NCBI GenBank assembly: GCA_040398465.1
Contig: JBBAUA010000004.1
Coordinates: 1 to 64,000 of the forward strand
DNA from: UBA7672 sp040398465
GTDB lineage: Bacteria > Pseudomonadota > Alphaproteobacteria > Caulobacterales > Hyphomonadaceae
Reading direction: 5' to 3'
Length of the DNA: 64,000 bases
Of the stretch, positions 16,558-25,756 are shown piece by piece (within the stretch, counting starts at the first letter, position 1; every line of letters starts with the position of its first letter). The notes below the pieces were generated by a model. The model did no database searches and was not told the origin of the DNA. It saw only the letters and a program-made list of their open reading frames with translations. A program made the translations under genes and the position numbers.

Positions 16558-16722
16558 TCAGCGGGATTGGTGGAGGCTGGCGCCAGATGCAGGCGCGGGC
16601 GGCTTGGTGTCGGCGTGCATGGTCATGCACATATCGTCATACCAGCACTCAAGGTCTTCGTCGGTCAGGCATGCCGAGCAGGCCACGAGCGCCAGAATTG
16701 CAGCCGCCGCTATTTTGAGCAT
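16558..16722 (-). CDS. Very small lipoprotein (array member 4)
   Basis: A 54-residue lipoprotein: MLKIAAAAILALVACSACLT with lipobox ACSAC, then DEDLECWYDDMCMTMHADTK, acidic with two Cys, three Met and a His, and a short Ala/Pro tail. It is the most upstream and most diverged member of the tandem array. The start was placed at the ATG of the signal peptide. Unknown function. Confidence 0.68.
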   Translation of the reverse strand: MLKIAAAAILALVACSACLTDEDLECWYDDMCMTMHADTKPPAPASGASLHQSR

Positions 16723-16922
16723 GGTGTCGATCTCCCAGACGACGGCGAAAGAACGTGGACTCTGGGATAGATGCAAGGGGTTGGCCCGATTTCCGGCGTG
16801 ACGGCGGGGCTGGGGAAGTTCCATGTCCCGATAGCTTGCGGCCACCCGCGGCGAAGCTGCGGGGTTGGCGCCCCGTGCTGGGCCAGCTAAGGACAGCCCG
16901 CACCTTTCGCTGGAGCCGCCTG

Positions 16923-17132
16923 ATGAACCCGGAAACCGCCAAACGCATCGAGGCGTATCTCAAGCGCACGCTGAACCCCGGCCTGACGCTGGTCGCGCGC
17001 CCGCGCGTGACGGACAGCATGGAAGTCACGCTGGGCGGCGAGCATGTCGGTCTCGTCTACCTGATCGAGGACGAGGGCGAGACGAGCTACCAGCTCGAAA
17101 TGACCATCCTTCAGGAAGACCTGGACGACTAG
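16923..17132 (+). CDS. DUF3126 family protein
   Basis: A 69-residue protein beginning MNPETAKRIEAYLKRTLNPG and ending YQLEMTILQEDLDD. Length, the KRIEAYLKRT start, the central arginine-rich strand and the acidic end match DUF3126, a small conserved alphaproteobacterial cytosolic family of unknown function often near cysE. CTGGAG upstream of the ATG serves as ribosome binding site. Confidence 0.85.
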   Translation: MNPETAKRIEAYLKRTLNPGLTLVARPRVTDSMEVTLGGEHVGLVYLIEDEGETSYQLEMTILQEDLDD

Positions 17133-17215
17133 GCCTCCTTCCCCCAACAACATTGTTGTTTGCCGCCCCGTGCGGGGCTAGCCTGACGCTGTCACGAAAG
17201 ATGGCGGAGGGAAGA

Positions 17216-18154
17216 ATGCGCTCACTTTTTGCTGGGGTTGCGGTTCTGGTTCTGGCAGGCGCCTGCGCCATGTCGGCGGAGGCGCCAAGTGCGTCCATGG
17301 CCATGGAAGCCGTCAAGGCGCCGGTCGCGATCGAGAGCAAGTTCGCGACGAGCCCGGACGGCACGAAGATCCACTACAATGCGAGCGGATCGGGTCCGCT
17401 GGTGATCGCGATCCATGGTTTCCCGGATTTCTCCGCGTCGTGGGACAAGCTCGCGCCAGCGCTGAATGACAAATACCGGTTCGTCGCGCTCGACACGCGC
17501 GGCTACAACCTGTCCGACAAGCCGACCGGCGTCGCCAACTATGCGATGCCGAAACTGGTGGAAGACGTGCAGGCCGTGATCAAGGCCGAGGGCGCGAGCA
17601 GGGCCACCGTTGTCGGCCACGACTGGGGCGCAGCGATCGCATGGAACTACGCCTTCTCGCATCCCGAGACGCTTGAGCGGCTGATCATCATGTCGGTTCC
17701 GCATCCGGCGAACATGGGCCGGCAACTGCAGGCCAGCCCTCAGAACTCGAACTATGCGCGCAATTTCCAGAAGGAAGGTTCGGAAAACAACCTGACGGCG
17801 GAGGGCCTGGCGGCCTGGGTGCGCGATCCCGAAGCGAAGGCCAAGTATGTCGCAGCGTTCAAGCAGTCGAGCTTCGCGGGCATGATGAACTACTATCGCG
17901 CAAACTATCCCAGCGCGCCTGACGCGAATGCGCCGGCCCCAAACTTCCCCAAGATCAATGTGCCGGTGCTGGTGATCCACGGCATGAAGGACACTGCGCT
18001 GCTTTCGATGGGCCACAACGACACCTGGGATCAGGTCGGCAAGGACACCACCGTCCTGATGATCCCTGACGCCAACCATTTCGTGCAGCATGACGCCGCC
18101 GCGCTCGTGAACGGCTCGATCCGGTCGTGGCTTGATATGCGTGTGGGGAAGTAA
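17216..18154 (+). CDS. Alpha/beta hydrolase, epoxide hydrolase-like, exported
   Basis: A 312-residue protein with a signal or lipoprotein leader (MRSLFAGVAVLVLAGAC). The oxyanion HGFPDF is at 67-72, the nucleophile elbow VGHDWGAAI puts Asp136 as nucleophile, as in epoxide hydrolases and haloalkane dehalogenases, and the catalytic His is in DANHFVQHD near the C-terminus with an acid in VIHGMKD. The SVPHPANMGRQ lid sequence is typical of epoxide hydrolases. Likely periplasmic detoxification of epoxides; the substrate is unknown. The lipobox is imperfect, so soluble secretion is possible. Confidence 0.82.
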   Translation: MRSLFAGVAVLVLAGACAMSAEAPSASMAMEAVKAPVAIESKFATSPDGTKIHYNASGSGPLVIAIHGFPDFSASWDKLAPALNDKYRFVALDTRGYNLSDKPTGVANYAMPKLVEDVQAVIKAEGASRATVVGHDWGAAIAWNYAFSHPETLERLIIMSVPHPANMGRQLQASPQNSNYARNFQKEGSENNLTAEGLAAWVRDPEAKAKYVAAFKQSSFAGMMNYYRANYPSAPDANAPAPNFPKINVPVLVIHGMKDTALLSMGHNDTWDQVGKDTTVLMIPDANHFVQHDAAALVNGSIRSWLDMRVGK

Positions 18155-18274
18155 CAGCGCACGCCATTCGCGGCCCATTCGGGCGCTCGCCGAACCGCGC
18201 AGCCGTGCGTTTCGGGCGGGCGGTTGCGCCGCGAAGATGGCTGTGTGCACGATTGCCCGAAGGAAACGACAGCC

Positions 18275-18688
18275 ATGACGCGCCTTGTGCTGCACAACCC
18301 CGACGTCGTGGCCGCCCCGCTGGGGCGTTATACGCACGCAGTAGAGACGCCGCCGGGCGCAGGCCTCATTTTCCTTTCGGGTCAGGTCCCTGTGCGTCGC
18401 GACGGTTCGGCGCCAGAGACGCTCGCTGAGCAGGCGGACCAGGTTTATGCGAATATCGCAGCCATCCTCGGCGCGCGGGGCGTGCCGGTGTCCAACATCG
18501 TAAAACTCACGACGCTTCTGACCGAGGACGATGATGGCGATGATTGCGTGCGCAAGGCGCGCGCGAAACATCTCGGTGAACACCGTCCTGCTTCCACCGC
18601 GGTTTTTGTCCGGCGCCTCGTTGACCCCGCATGGAAGATCGAGATTGATGCGATCGCACTTCTGCCGGCGGATCGTCGCTCAGGCTGA
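18275..18688 (+). CDS. RidA family protein
   Basis: A 137-residue protein of the RidA/YjgF/UK114 family. FLSGQVPVRRDG, QADQVYANIAAIL, VVKLTTLLTED-like VNIVKLTTLLT and GEHRPASTAVFVRRLVDPAWKIEIDAIA cover the conserved strands; the Arg in HRPAST aligns with the residue that binds the carboxylate of 2-aminoacrylate. Members deaminate reactive enamines/imines made by PLP enzymes. The start chosen is MTRLVLHNP. An acidic insertion (EDDDGDD) is unusual, so it may be a non-RidA Rid subgroup. Confidence 0.82.
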   Translation: MTRLVLHNPDVVAAPLGRYTHAVETPPGAGLIFLSGQVPVRRDGSAPETLAEQADQVYANIAAILGARGVPVSNIVKLTTLLTEDDDGDDCVRKARAKHLGEHRPASTAVFVRRLVDPAWKIEIDAIALLPADRRSG

Positions 18689-18768
18689 TCCTGAGACAGC
18701 CCGTACGATCACACGGGCAGGGCAGCCCTTCGGATCTCACGCGCCTAACCGGCAGACGGACCTAGCCG

Positions 18769-19344
18769 TCAGGACAGCGCGCGCGTGATCGAGGCGAGGC
18801 CCTTGGCGAACTCGTCGTCGGCGGCCTTGCCGGAGAGTTGTTCGGTGAGGATCGCGGCGGCGGCTTTCGAGGCTGTGTTCACGGCGGCCAGTTTCACATC
18901 GCGGATGGCGTCGGATTCGGCGCGCGCGATGCGCTCTTCGGCGAGCTTTTCGCGCGAGGCGATGCGGGCGACGAGGGCGGCTTCGGCGGCGTTGGCGAGC
19001 TGGGAAGCTTCACGGCGGGCGGCGTCCACGATGGCGCGGGCGTCTGCCTCCGCCTCGGCGGCGCGCTTCTGGACTTCGGCCAGCTTGGCCTCGGCTTCGC
19101 GACGCAGTGTTTCGGCGGCGGCGAGCTCGGAGGTGATCTTGGCGGCGCGATCATCCAGCGACTTGGTGATCGTCTTCGGCACTTTCATGTAGACGATGAT
19201 GCCGACAAAAATGAGCAGGCCGATGAACGCCCAGAAGGTCGGGTCGTTCATGTCGAGATTCCAGCCCAGCAGGTTCACGGCGGGCAGGGGACCGGCTTCG
19301 GCGGGGCCGGCAGTCAGGTGGGCGGTCGTTTCGTGCGGGGCCAT
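18769..19344 (-). CDS. atpF: ATP synthase F0 subunit b
   Basis: A 191-residue b subunit. After a Gly/Pro/Ala N-terminal extension comes one membrane helix (FWAFIGLLIFVGIIVYM, about 38-54) and a long charged coiled coil rich in Ala, Glu and Arg. It forms the peripheral stalk with b'. It starts 2 bases after the b' stop in the atpI-B-E-F'-F run, the standard alphaproteobacterial F0 order. Confidence 0.95.
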   Translation of the reverse strand: MAPHETTAHLTAGPAEAGPLPAVNLLGWNLDMNDPTFWAFIGLLIFVGIIVYMKVPKTITKSLDDRAAKITSELAAAETLRREAEAKLAEVQKRAAEAEADARAIVDAARREASQLANAAEAALVARIASREKLAEERIARAESDAIRDVKLAAVNTASKAAAAILTEQLSGKAADDEFAKGLASITRALS

Positions 19345-19346
19345 TC

Positions 19347-19877
19347 TCAGCCTCCCATCGCGCCAGCGACGGCGGCCTTGACGGCAGCCGGCGACGGTTT
19401 CGCGCCCGTGAGTTTTTCGGCGATCGCGGCGGCGGCGTCTTCGGCGACAGCCGAGACGTTGGCCATCGCTTTGGTGCGCGTGTCCGAGATGCGTGCTTCC
19501 GCGGCGGCGAGGCGAGCGTTGAGCTCGGCCTCTTTCGCAGCGGTTGCAGCGGCGGTTCTGGCGTCGGCTTCAGCCTTGGCTTTCGATGCCGTGTCGCGCG
19601 CGTTGGCGCGGGCGGCGGCGATCTGCGCCTCGAACTGTTTCACCGACTCGTCAGCCTTGCCCGACAGGACGGCGGCTTCGGCGACATCGCGCTTGATGGC
19701 GCCGTCGCGGTCTTCCACCGCCTTGCGGATCTTCGGGAGGAAGACGTTGGCGACCGCGAAGTAGAGCACGGCAAACGTCACGATCAGCCAGAATACCTGG
19801 GAGACCCCGGTATCCATGATCTGGTCGAACGGCGGGAAGCCGCTGCCGGATGCGTGTTCTGCAGTTTCGGTCGCCAC
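19347..19877 (-). CDS. atpG: ATP synthase F0 subunit b'
   Basis: A 176-residue b-like subunit starting at GTG. PPFDQIMDTGVSQVFWLIVTFAVLYFA gives the short periplasmic segment and the membrane helix (about 26-45), followed by LPKIRKAVEDRDGAIKRD and a long Ala-rich coiled coil. The paired b/b' peripheral stalk is typical of alphaproteobacteria and cyanobacteria. Also called AtpF2 or AtpX. Confidence 0.93.
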   Translation of the reverse strand: MATETAEHASGSGFPPFDQIMDTGVSQVFWLIVTFAVLYFAVANVFLPKIRKAVEDRDGAIKRDVAEAAVLSGKADESVKQFEAQIAAARANARDTASKAKAEADARTAAATAAKEAELNARLAAAEARISDTRTKAMANVSAVAEDAAAAIAEKLTGAKPSPAAVKAAVAGAMGG

Positions 19878-19902
19878 GTCGGTATCTCCCGAGGAGGATA
19901 GA

Positions 19903-20124
19903 TCAGACAGCGAAGATCAGGATCAGGGCGATGGCGAAGCCGAAGATGCCAAGCGCTTCCGTCACGGCGAAGCCGAAGATCAGGTTGCCGAACTGCTGCG
20001 GGGCGGCAGACGGGTTGCGCATCGCGCCGTCGAGGTAGGCGGCGAAGATGTTGCCCACGCCGATGGCGGCGCCGAGCATGGCGAGACAGGCGAGACCTGC
20101 GCCGACGTAGTTGAGACCTTCCAT
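19903..20124 (-). CDS. atpE: ATP synthase F0 subunit c
   Basis: A 73-residue proteolipid: two membrane helices joined by the polar loop RNPSAAPQQF. The first has GIG-type glycines (GAAIGVGNIFAAY); the second carries the ion-carrying Glu56 in GFAVTEALGIFGF. No sodium-site signature is evident, so proton coupling is expected. It forms the rotor ring. Confidence 0.96.
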   Translation of the reverse strand: MEGLNYVGAGLACLAMLGAAIGVGNIFAAYLDGAMRNPSAAPQQFGNLIFGFAVTEALGIFGFAIALILIFAV

Positions 20125-20152
20125 TGTATTCTCCTTGGGAAGCCGTTGGTGA

Positions 20153-20914
20153 TCAGTGCGCCTCGCCGAGTGCGTCGTTGAGATAGACGCAGGTCAGCAT
20201 GGCGAACACGTAGGCCTGGAGGAACGCCACCAGGAATTCCAGCGCAGTCACACCAACGATCAAGGGCATCACGAACAGACCTCCCATCAGCATGCCAATG
20301 CCGCCAAGGGCGACAGCGAGCGATGGGATGAAGCCGGCGAAGACTTTGAGCGCCACGTGGCCACCAAGCATGTTCGCGAACAAGCGCATGCCGAGGCTGA
20401 TTGGGCGTGACAGGAACGAGATGATTTCGATCGGGGTGACGATCAGGAGCAGCACGAAGGGTACGCCTGACGGCACGAAAATCTTGAAGAAGCCGAGACC
20501 CTTCTTCATCAGGCCCACGACGATCACGAGGCCGATGGTGAAGACGGCCATGAAGCCGGTGACGGCGATGTGGCTGGTGGTCGTGAAGAAGTAAGGGAAC
20601 ATGCCGATGATGTTCGCGATGAAGATGAAGGCGAACAGCGTGAAGACCAGCGGGATGAAAGGCTTGCCCGGCGCGTGGTTCACGTCCTTCACGATGCCTG
20701 CGATGAAGCCGTACCAGATCTCTGCCAGCGACTGCACGCGGTTCGGAACGGTCGACATCTTCGAGGTGGCGAGGGCGAGAAAGCCGATCACCAGCAGCAC
20801 GCCCACGACCATCCAGAACGCGGAGTTCGTGAACGACAGGTCATAGCCGCCAATGTTCAGATCGAACCATTTGCCGATCTGGAACTGGTGCATCGGGTCG
20901 GTGGCAATTCTCAT
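20153..20914 (-). CDS. atpB: ATP synthase F0 subunit a
   Basis: A 253-residue polytopic subunit. The essential Arg is in ISLGMRLFANMLGGH, and the C-terminal FLVAFLQAYVFAMLTCVYLNDALGEAH is the conserved last helix. It provides the two proton half-channels beside the c ring. Its ATG overlaps the atpI stop by 4 bases (ATGA), showing translational coupling. Confidence 0.96.
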   Translation of the reverse strand: MRIATDPMHQFQIGKWFDLNIGGYDLSFTNSAFWMVVGVLLVIGFLALATSKMSTVPNRVQSLAEIWYGFIAGIVKDVNHAPGKPFIPLVFTLFAFIFIANIIGMFPYFFTTTSHIAVTGFMAVFTIGLVIVVGLMKKGLGFFKIFVPSGVPFVLLLIVTPIEIISFLSRPISLGMRLFANMLGGHVALKVFAGFIPSLAVALGGIGMLMGGLFVMPLIVGVTALEFLVAFLQAYVFAMLTCVYLNDALGEAH

Positions 20915-21228
20915 TCGCCTGCGCCTTCGCCCTTGTTGCTCTCAGTGGCTCCGGCCTGATTGGCCTTGCTCGCGGTCGCCACGACATTCCGGACGCCGGC
21001 CACGAAACCCAGCATGAGGCAGGAAAGCAGCCCCCAGGGTGTCCACCCGAAGAGCGCGTCCAGTCCCCATCCCAGGACGGCTCCCACAATGACAGCGGCC
21101 GCAAAGTCCGATGCCATGCGGAAACCGAGACCCATTCCCTTGCCCGTCGCCATATACTTGGGACGTTCCCGCGCATCGATCTCGGCCTGAGCCTTGGCGA
21201 TCCGTTGGTTCAGATCGTCCTGGCTCAT
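20911..21228 (-). CDS. atpI: ATP synthase-associated protein AtpI
   Basis: A 105-residue protein starting MSQDDLNQRIAKAQAEIDAR; the upstream in-frame extension does not look conserved. Two membrane helices (about 35-52 and 60-77, with GWGLDALFGWTPWG between) match AtpI/AtpQ, a non-essential assembly helper for the c ring or magnesium transport. First gene of the F0 run; the 260 bases upstream to the smc stop should hold the operon promoter, though I could not pick one. Confidence 0.88.
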   Translation of the reverse strand: MSQDDLNQRIAKAQAEIDARERPKYMATGKGMGLGFRMASDFAAAVIVGAVLGWGLDALFGWTPWGLLSCLMLGFVAGVRNVVATASKANQAGATESNKGEGAGE

Positions 21229-21490
21229 GTCAGAGGTCCGCGTGGGAGGGGAAAAGTCCGGCCCTGCGTGCGCCGACACCCCGGAAATCCAAGTGGAAAC
21301 CCGAGGTTTTGACGCGGGCGAAGCTATAGGGGCGGGTCTGAGTCCCGTCAAGCAAATGTCACGCGCGAATTGGAACGTAACCATCTGATTTTTTGAGCTT
21401 TTCGCAATGGCGAAAACGCCGCAGCCGGATCTGGCAAAGAGGGTCGCCAAAAACTGCGTTTGGCGTGGCGGCGCCGGCTAGGTCTGGCCC

Positions 21491-24400
21491 TTACGCGGCG
21501 GCGAGCCGCTCGGCGGCCTGCAGGTCGACGGACACGAGTTTCGAGACGCCGCGTTCCTGCATCGTCACGCCAAACAGCCGGTCCATGCGAGACATGGTAA
21601 CCGCATTGTGGGTGATGATGACGAAGCGCGTCTGCGTGCGTGAGCGCATTTCTTCGAGCAGGCGACAGAAGCGATCGACATTCGCGTCATCCAGCGGAGC
21701 GTCCACTTCGTCCAGTACGCAGATTGGGGCGGGGCGAGACAGGAAGACTGCGAAGATCAGCGCCGTGGCCGTCAGCGCCTGTTCCCCGCCCGACATCAGG
21801 GAGAGCTGGCCAAGCCGCTTGCCCGGCGGCGAAGCGTAGATTTCGAGGCCGGCGTCCAGCGGATCGTCAGACTCAGTCAGGCGAAGTTCTGCGTGGCCGC
21901 CGCCGAAAAGGGCGGTGAACAGCGAGCCGAAGTGACCGTTCACCAGCTGAAAGGCGTCGAGCAGGCGCTGGCGGCCATCCATGTTGAGCGCATCGATGCC
22001 TTCGCGGAGTTTGGCGATTGCGGCGGCAAGGTCGTCGCGCTCCTCGATCTGGAAGCCCATCCGTTTCGAGATTTCGGTGAGCTGCTCGTCGGCTTCCATG
22101 TTGACGGCGCCTAGCTGGTCGCGCTCGCGGCGCAGCTGGGCGAGACGGGTGTCCAGCACGTGGGCGTCGGCGGCGGCTTCCTCGGGCTCGGGCGCATCTG
22201 CATCGCCATGCTCCGCGCGGGCGGCGCGTGAGGCGGCGAGGATGGCTGAGACACGGCCTTCGAGTTCGTCGAGTTCCTGGTCGAAGGCGGCGCGCACCTG
22301 TTCGGCGATCTCCGCCTCGCGGCGGACGGCGGCTTCGAGGCGGGACTCGGCGCGGGCGAGGGCTTCGCGCGCCGACGATGCGCCATCGCGCGCGGCGCGG
22401 GCGGCGATCTCGATCTGACGCAAGCCGGCTTCAGCTTCGGCGAGGGCGTCCGCGGCCGCGCGGCGGGCAGCGTCCGCGGTCTCGGCATTGGTCGCAAGCT
22501 CGTCGAGCCTGCGCTGGATTGCCGCCGGTTGTTCGCGCGCGTGATCGAAGGCGGCGCGGGCATCAGCCAACTCGCGCGCCATTGCGGACAGGCGCGTTGA
22601 CGCCTCTGTCCCGCGCGCGCGCCATTCGTCCCGGTCATGCGTGAGCGAGACGCGCTGGGCTGCGGCGCGCTCGGCATCGCGGAGGAAAGTATCGAGCGCT
22701 GCTGCTGCCGTGCGTTCGGCATCGCGACCGCTGCGGATCTGGTCGGAGAGCCGGGCGAGAATCTCGCGATCACTGTCTGACGGGGCAGCGGCCAGCGACG
22801 CGCGGGCGGTGTTGAGGGCTTGGGCTGCAGCGTCGCGCTCTGCTGCGAGACGCGCGGCCGTTTCGCGAAGGGATGCGCCGCGCAGGGACAAGCGTTCGAC
22901 GTCCTGCTCCGCGCGGATCGCCGCCTCACGCCCTTGCGCAGCTGCGCGAGTTAGTTCAGGCGCGTGCCGGCGCGCGGCCATCAGCGTCATCTCGGCGTCG
23001 GTCAGCTGTTTCGAGGCTTTCGCGCGCGCTTCGGCGGCGGCGTCAAGCGCGGCGCGGGCGGCGTTGATTTCAGGTTGCAGCGCCTGGCGGCGCGCACGTT
23101 GCTCGAGCTTTTCGGCCGAGGTCAGTGGCGCTTCTGCGGTGCGCACGAAGCCATCCCAGCGCCAGAGATCGCCTTCGCGGCTCACCAGGCTCTGGCCGGT
23201 CTTGAGCTGCGTGACGAGGTCAACCCCCACGGTGCGATCGACGAGGCCGCACTGGGTCAGGCGTGGGTGAAGCTCGGCCGGCGCTTCTACCAGATCGGAG
23301 AGCGGCGTTGCGCCTGCGGGCAGGGCGTTTGCGGCGTCGCCATGGCGGCTCGACCAGTGGACAGGTGAGGCAAGGTCGGTGGGCGCGTCGAGATCATCGT
23401 CCAGCGCAGCAGCGATGGCGCGTTCAAGGCCGGGGGCGCGCACGCCATCCATCACGGGCGGCGCAGTGCCGGCGGAAAGTTGGCGCAGCAGGCGGTCGAG
23501 GCCCTTCAGCTCGGATTCGAGTTCGCCGACCTTGCGCTCTGCGGCGAGCAGGGGCGGCGTCAGGCGGGCTTCGGCTGCGCGCGCCTCGTCCACTGTGCGC
23601 AGCGCCGCGTTGAGCGCCGACTGGGCAGACTGTGCTTTCTTCTCCATGTCGGCGTGGCGTGCGCGCGCATCCTTCAGCGCGGCCTCCATCTTCGCCGGGT
23701 CACCGACGGAGGCGAGTTCGCTCTCGATTTTCTTCAGTTCATTTACGAGACCTGCATGGCGCTCGTTCTCGCGGCGCACGGCGGCTTGCGCTGCGGCGGC
23801 TTCGGCGTCTGCCTTGGCAAGCGCCGTACGACGCTGGTCGGCTTCCTGTTCAAATGTCTGCAGCTCGCTCATGGCGGCGTCGACAGCGGCGGCGAGTTCA
23901 GCCTCGCGCGCGGCTTGCGCGGTGGGATCATCCGGGGGCAGGGCGGATAGCAACGCCGTCGCGCGTTCGGCGCGGGCGGCGGCGTCGTCACGCTGCACCG
24001 TCTCACGCGTCGTGTCTTCCAGCAGGCGCGTGATGTCGCGTTCGAGGCGGGCGGAAAGATCTTTCGCTGCATCACGCTCAGCCTCGATGCGCGCAAGCTG
24101 CAGCTTGATCACGCCAAGCCGGCCAGCCGCATCGGACTCCGCCGCGCGCAACGGCTCGATAGTGGCGCGCGCTTCAAGCTCCTCCGTCGAAGCGCGAGCG
24201 ACCGACGAGACAGTCTTCTGCTCTTCCGTCTTCGCGGCCTCGAGCGCCTTACGCGCCTCGATCGTCTCGATGACGGCGCCGCGCCAGCGGGCTGCGCCAA
24301 GGCGCGCTTCGAGGGCGGCGATCTCTTCGGACAGGGCGCGATACTTGCGCGCCTTGCTCGCTTGCCGCTTCAGTGCATTCGCCTGACGCTCCACCTCGGC

Positions 24401-24994
24401 CATGATATCGGCCAGCTTGGCGAGGTTTTCGTCGGCTGCCTTCAATTTGAGTTCCGCCTCGTGGCGGCGCGCGGCGAGGCCGCCAATGCCTGCGGCTTCT
24501 TCCAGGATGCGCCGGCGGTTCTGCGGCTTTGCGCCGATCAGCTCGCTGATCTGGCCCTGCCTGACGAGCGCGGGCGAGTTGGCCCCGGTGGAGGCGTCCG
24601 CGAACAGCAGCTGCACGTCTTTCGCGCGCACCGTGCGTCCGTTGATCTTGTAGGACGAGCCCGCGCCGCGCCGAAGCATACGCCGGATCTCGATCATGTC
24701 TTCTTCATTGAACTCCGCCGGCGCGCTGCGTTCGCGGTTGTCGAGTTGGAGGACGACTTCCGCCATCTCGCGTGCGGGTCGCGCGTCCGTACCCGAGAAG
24801 ATGAGGTCGTCCATCTCGCCGCCGCGCATGGCGCGCGCCGAGGTGGCCCCCATCGCCCAGCGCAGCGCTTCGAGCAGGTTTGACTTGCCGCAGCCATTGG
24901 GTCCGACAATGCCAGTCAGGCCCTCTTCGATCGGCACATCCACCGGGTCGACGAAGGACTTGAAGCCCGCGATCTTGAGGCCGATCAGGTGCAA
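21491..24994 (-). CDS. smc: Chromosome segregation protein SMC
   Basis: A 1167-residue SMC starting at TTG (MHLIGLKIAGFKSFVDP is the family start, and no ATG fits better). The N-terminal head has Walker A GPNGCGKSN near residue 32, then RQGQISELIGAKPQNRR. Two long coiled-coil arms rich in Ala, Arg and Glu flank a hinge near 510-620 (DGVRAPGLERAIAAALDD). The C-terminal head has the signature LMSGGEQALTA and Walker B CVLDEVDAPLDDANV. It organises and segregates the chromosome, with ScpA/ScpB, which are not in this window. DsbA-like genes lie just upstream, as often seen in alphaproteobacteria. Confidence 0.97.
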   Translation of the reverse strand: MHLIGLKIAGFKSFVDPVDVPIEEGLTGIVGPNGCGKSNLLEALRWAMGATSARAMRGGEMDDLIFSGTDARPAREMAEVVLQLDNRERSAPAEFNEEDMIEIRRMLRRGAGSSYKINGRTVRAKDVQLLFADASTGANSPALVRQGQISELIGAKPQNRRRILEEAAGIGGLAARRHEAELKLKAADENLAKLADIMAEVERQANALKRQASKARKYRALSEEIAALEARLGAARWRGAVIETIEARKALEAAKTEEQKTVSSVARASTEELEARATIEPLRAAESDAAGRLGVIKLQLARIEAERDAAKDLSARLERDITRLLEDTTRETVQRDDAAARAERATALLSALPPDDPTAQAAREAELAAAVDAAMSELQTFEQEADQRRTALAKADAEAAAAQAAVRRENERHAGLVNELKKIESELASVGDPAKMEAALKDARARHADMEKKAQSAQSALNAALRTVDEARAAEARLTPPLLAAERKVGELESELKGLDRLLRQLSAGTAPPVMDGVRAPGLERAIAAALDDDLDAPTDLASPVHWSSRHGDAANALPAGATPLSDLVEAPAELHPRLTQCGLVDRTVGVDLVTQLKTGQSLVSREGDLWRWDGFVRTAEAPLTSAEKLEQRARRQALQPEINAARAALDAAAEARAKASKQLTDAEMTLMAARRHAPELTRAAAQGREAAIRAEQDVERLSLRGASLRETAARLAAERDAAAQALNTARASLAAAPSDSDREILARLSDQIRSGRDAERTAAAALDTFLRDAERAAAQRVSLTHDRDEWRARGTEASTRLSAMARELADARAAFDHAREQPAAIQRRLDELATNAETADAARRAAADALAEAEAGLRQIEIAARAARDGASSAREALARAESRLEAAVRREAEIAEQVRAAFDQELDELEGRVSAILAASRAARAEHGDADAPEPEEAAADAHVLDTRLAQLRRERDQLGAVNMEADEQLTEISKRMGFQIEERDDLAAAIAKLREGIDALNMDGRQRLLDAFQLVNGHFGSLFTALFGGGHAELRLTESDDPLDAGLEIYASPPGKRLGQLSLMSGGEQALTATALIFAVFLSRPAPICVLDEVDAPLDDANVDRFCRLLEEMRSRTQTRFVIITHNAVTMSRMDRLFGVTMQERGVSKLVSVDLQAAERLAAA

Positions 24995-25095
24995 GCCGGA
25001 TTCCCGTTTCGCCCTGTCAGAATGGGCTTTCAGCCCCCTTAGGGATGGGCGGCGGCGGGGTCAATGCCAGTCGCCAGCGGGGCGATGGCGTCTGG

Positions 25096-25755
25096 CTACT
25101 GAGGCGCGGGTTCCGCAGGCGCGCCGACTTTCGCCAGCTCGGCGTCGATCGCGGCGGAGATGCCTTCGAGCGATTCCGGCTCGATCTTGACGCCGTTTAT
25201 GACGAAGCTCGGCGTGCCCGTGATCGTGGAGGGCATGTCGGCGAGGGCGGCGTTGGTCGCCTCCAGGATCGCCGGGTCGTCGATGCAGGTCGCGACAGCG
25301 TCGGGCGAGAGGTCGAACTTTGCGCCGATTGCGTTCAGCTGCTTTTTCACGTCCTCGGGCGAGGCGGCGTTGAACAGGGCTTCCTGCTCGTCGAAAATCA
25401 CGTCGATCGCCTCGAAGAAGCGGTCCTCGCCGGCGCAACGCGCGATCGCGGCGCCAGCGAAAGACAGCGGGGCAGGCGCGGTCGGCAGAACATACCAGGC
25501 GAGTTTCACCTTGCCCGTGTCGATGTATTTCGCCTTCAGCTCGGGGAAGACTTCCTCGTGGAAGCCCCGGCAGTGGCCGCATGTCGTCGAGGCGTATTCG
25601 GCGAGCTCCACGGGGGCGTTGGGGTCGCCCAGCACCGGCTTGCCGAGGAAGGGCGAGATCGGAACCTTGGTGTAGGCATCCAGCTCAGCGGCGGGTGGCG
25701 TGCACGCAGCCAGCAGCAGGGCTGCGGAGGCGAGGGTGAGGCGGGCGTGTTTCAT
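25096..25755 (-). CDS. DsbA-like thiol-disulfide lipoprotein
   Basis: A 219-residue lipoprotein (MKHARLTLASAALLLAAC, C18 lipidated). The thioredoxin-like domain has active site CGHC at 59-62, the helical insertion with IARCAGEDRFF, and the cis-Pro loop GTPSFVING. Likely an envelope thiol oxidoreductase of the DsbA/BdbD type. Its ATG begins 1 base after the stop of the next DsbA-like gene, so the two are cotranscribed; they look like a tandem duplication. CGHC is the protein-disulfide-isomerase dipeptide, different from its neighbour. Confidence 0.9.
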   Translation of the reverse strand: MKHARLTLASAALLLAACTPPAAELDAYTKVPISPFLGKPVLGDPNAPVELAEYASTTCGHCRGFHEEVFPELKAKYIDTGKVKLAWYVLPTAPAPLSFAGAAIARCAGEDRFFEAIDVIFDEQEALFNAASPEDVKKQLNAIGAKFDLSPDAVATCIDDPAILEATNAALADMPSTITGTPSFVINGVKIEPESLEGISAAIDAELAKVGAPAEPAPQ

Positions 25756-25756
25756 C

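Noticed and set aside
17165..17178. GCCCCG-TG-CGGGGC hairpin as a terminator after DUF3126
   Set aside because: The stem is short and no T run follows on the plus strand; left out of the feature list.
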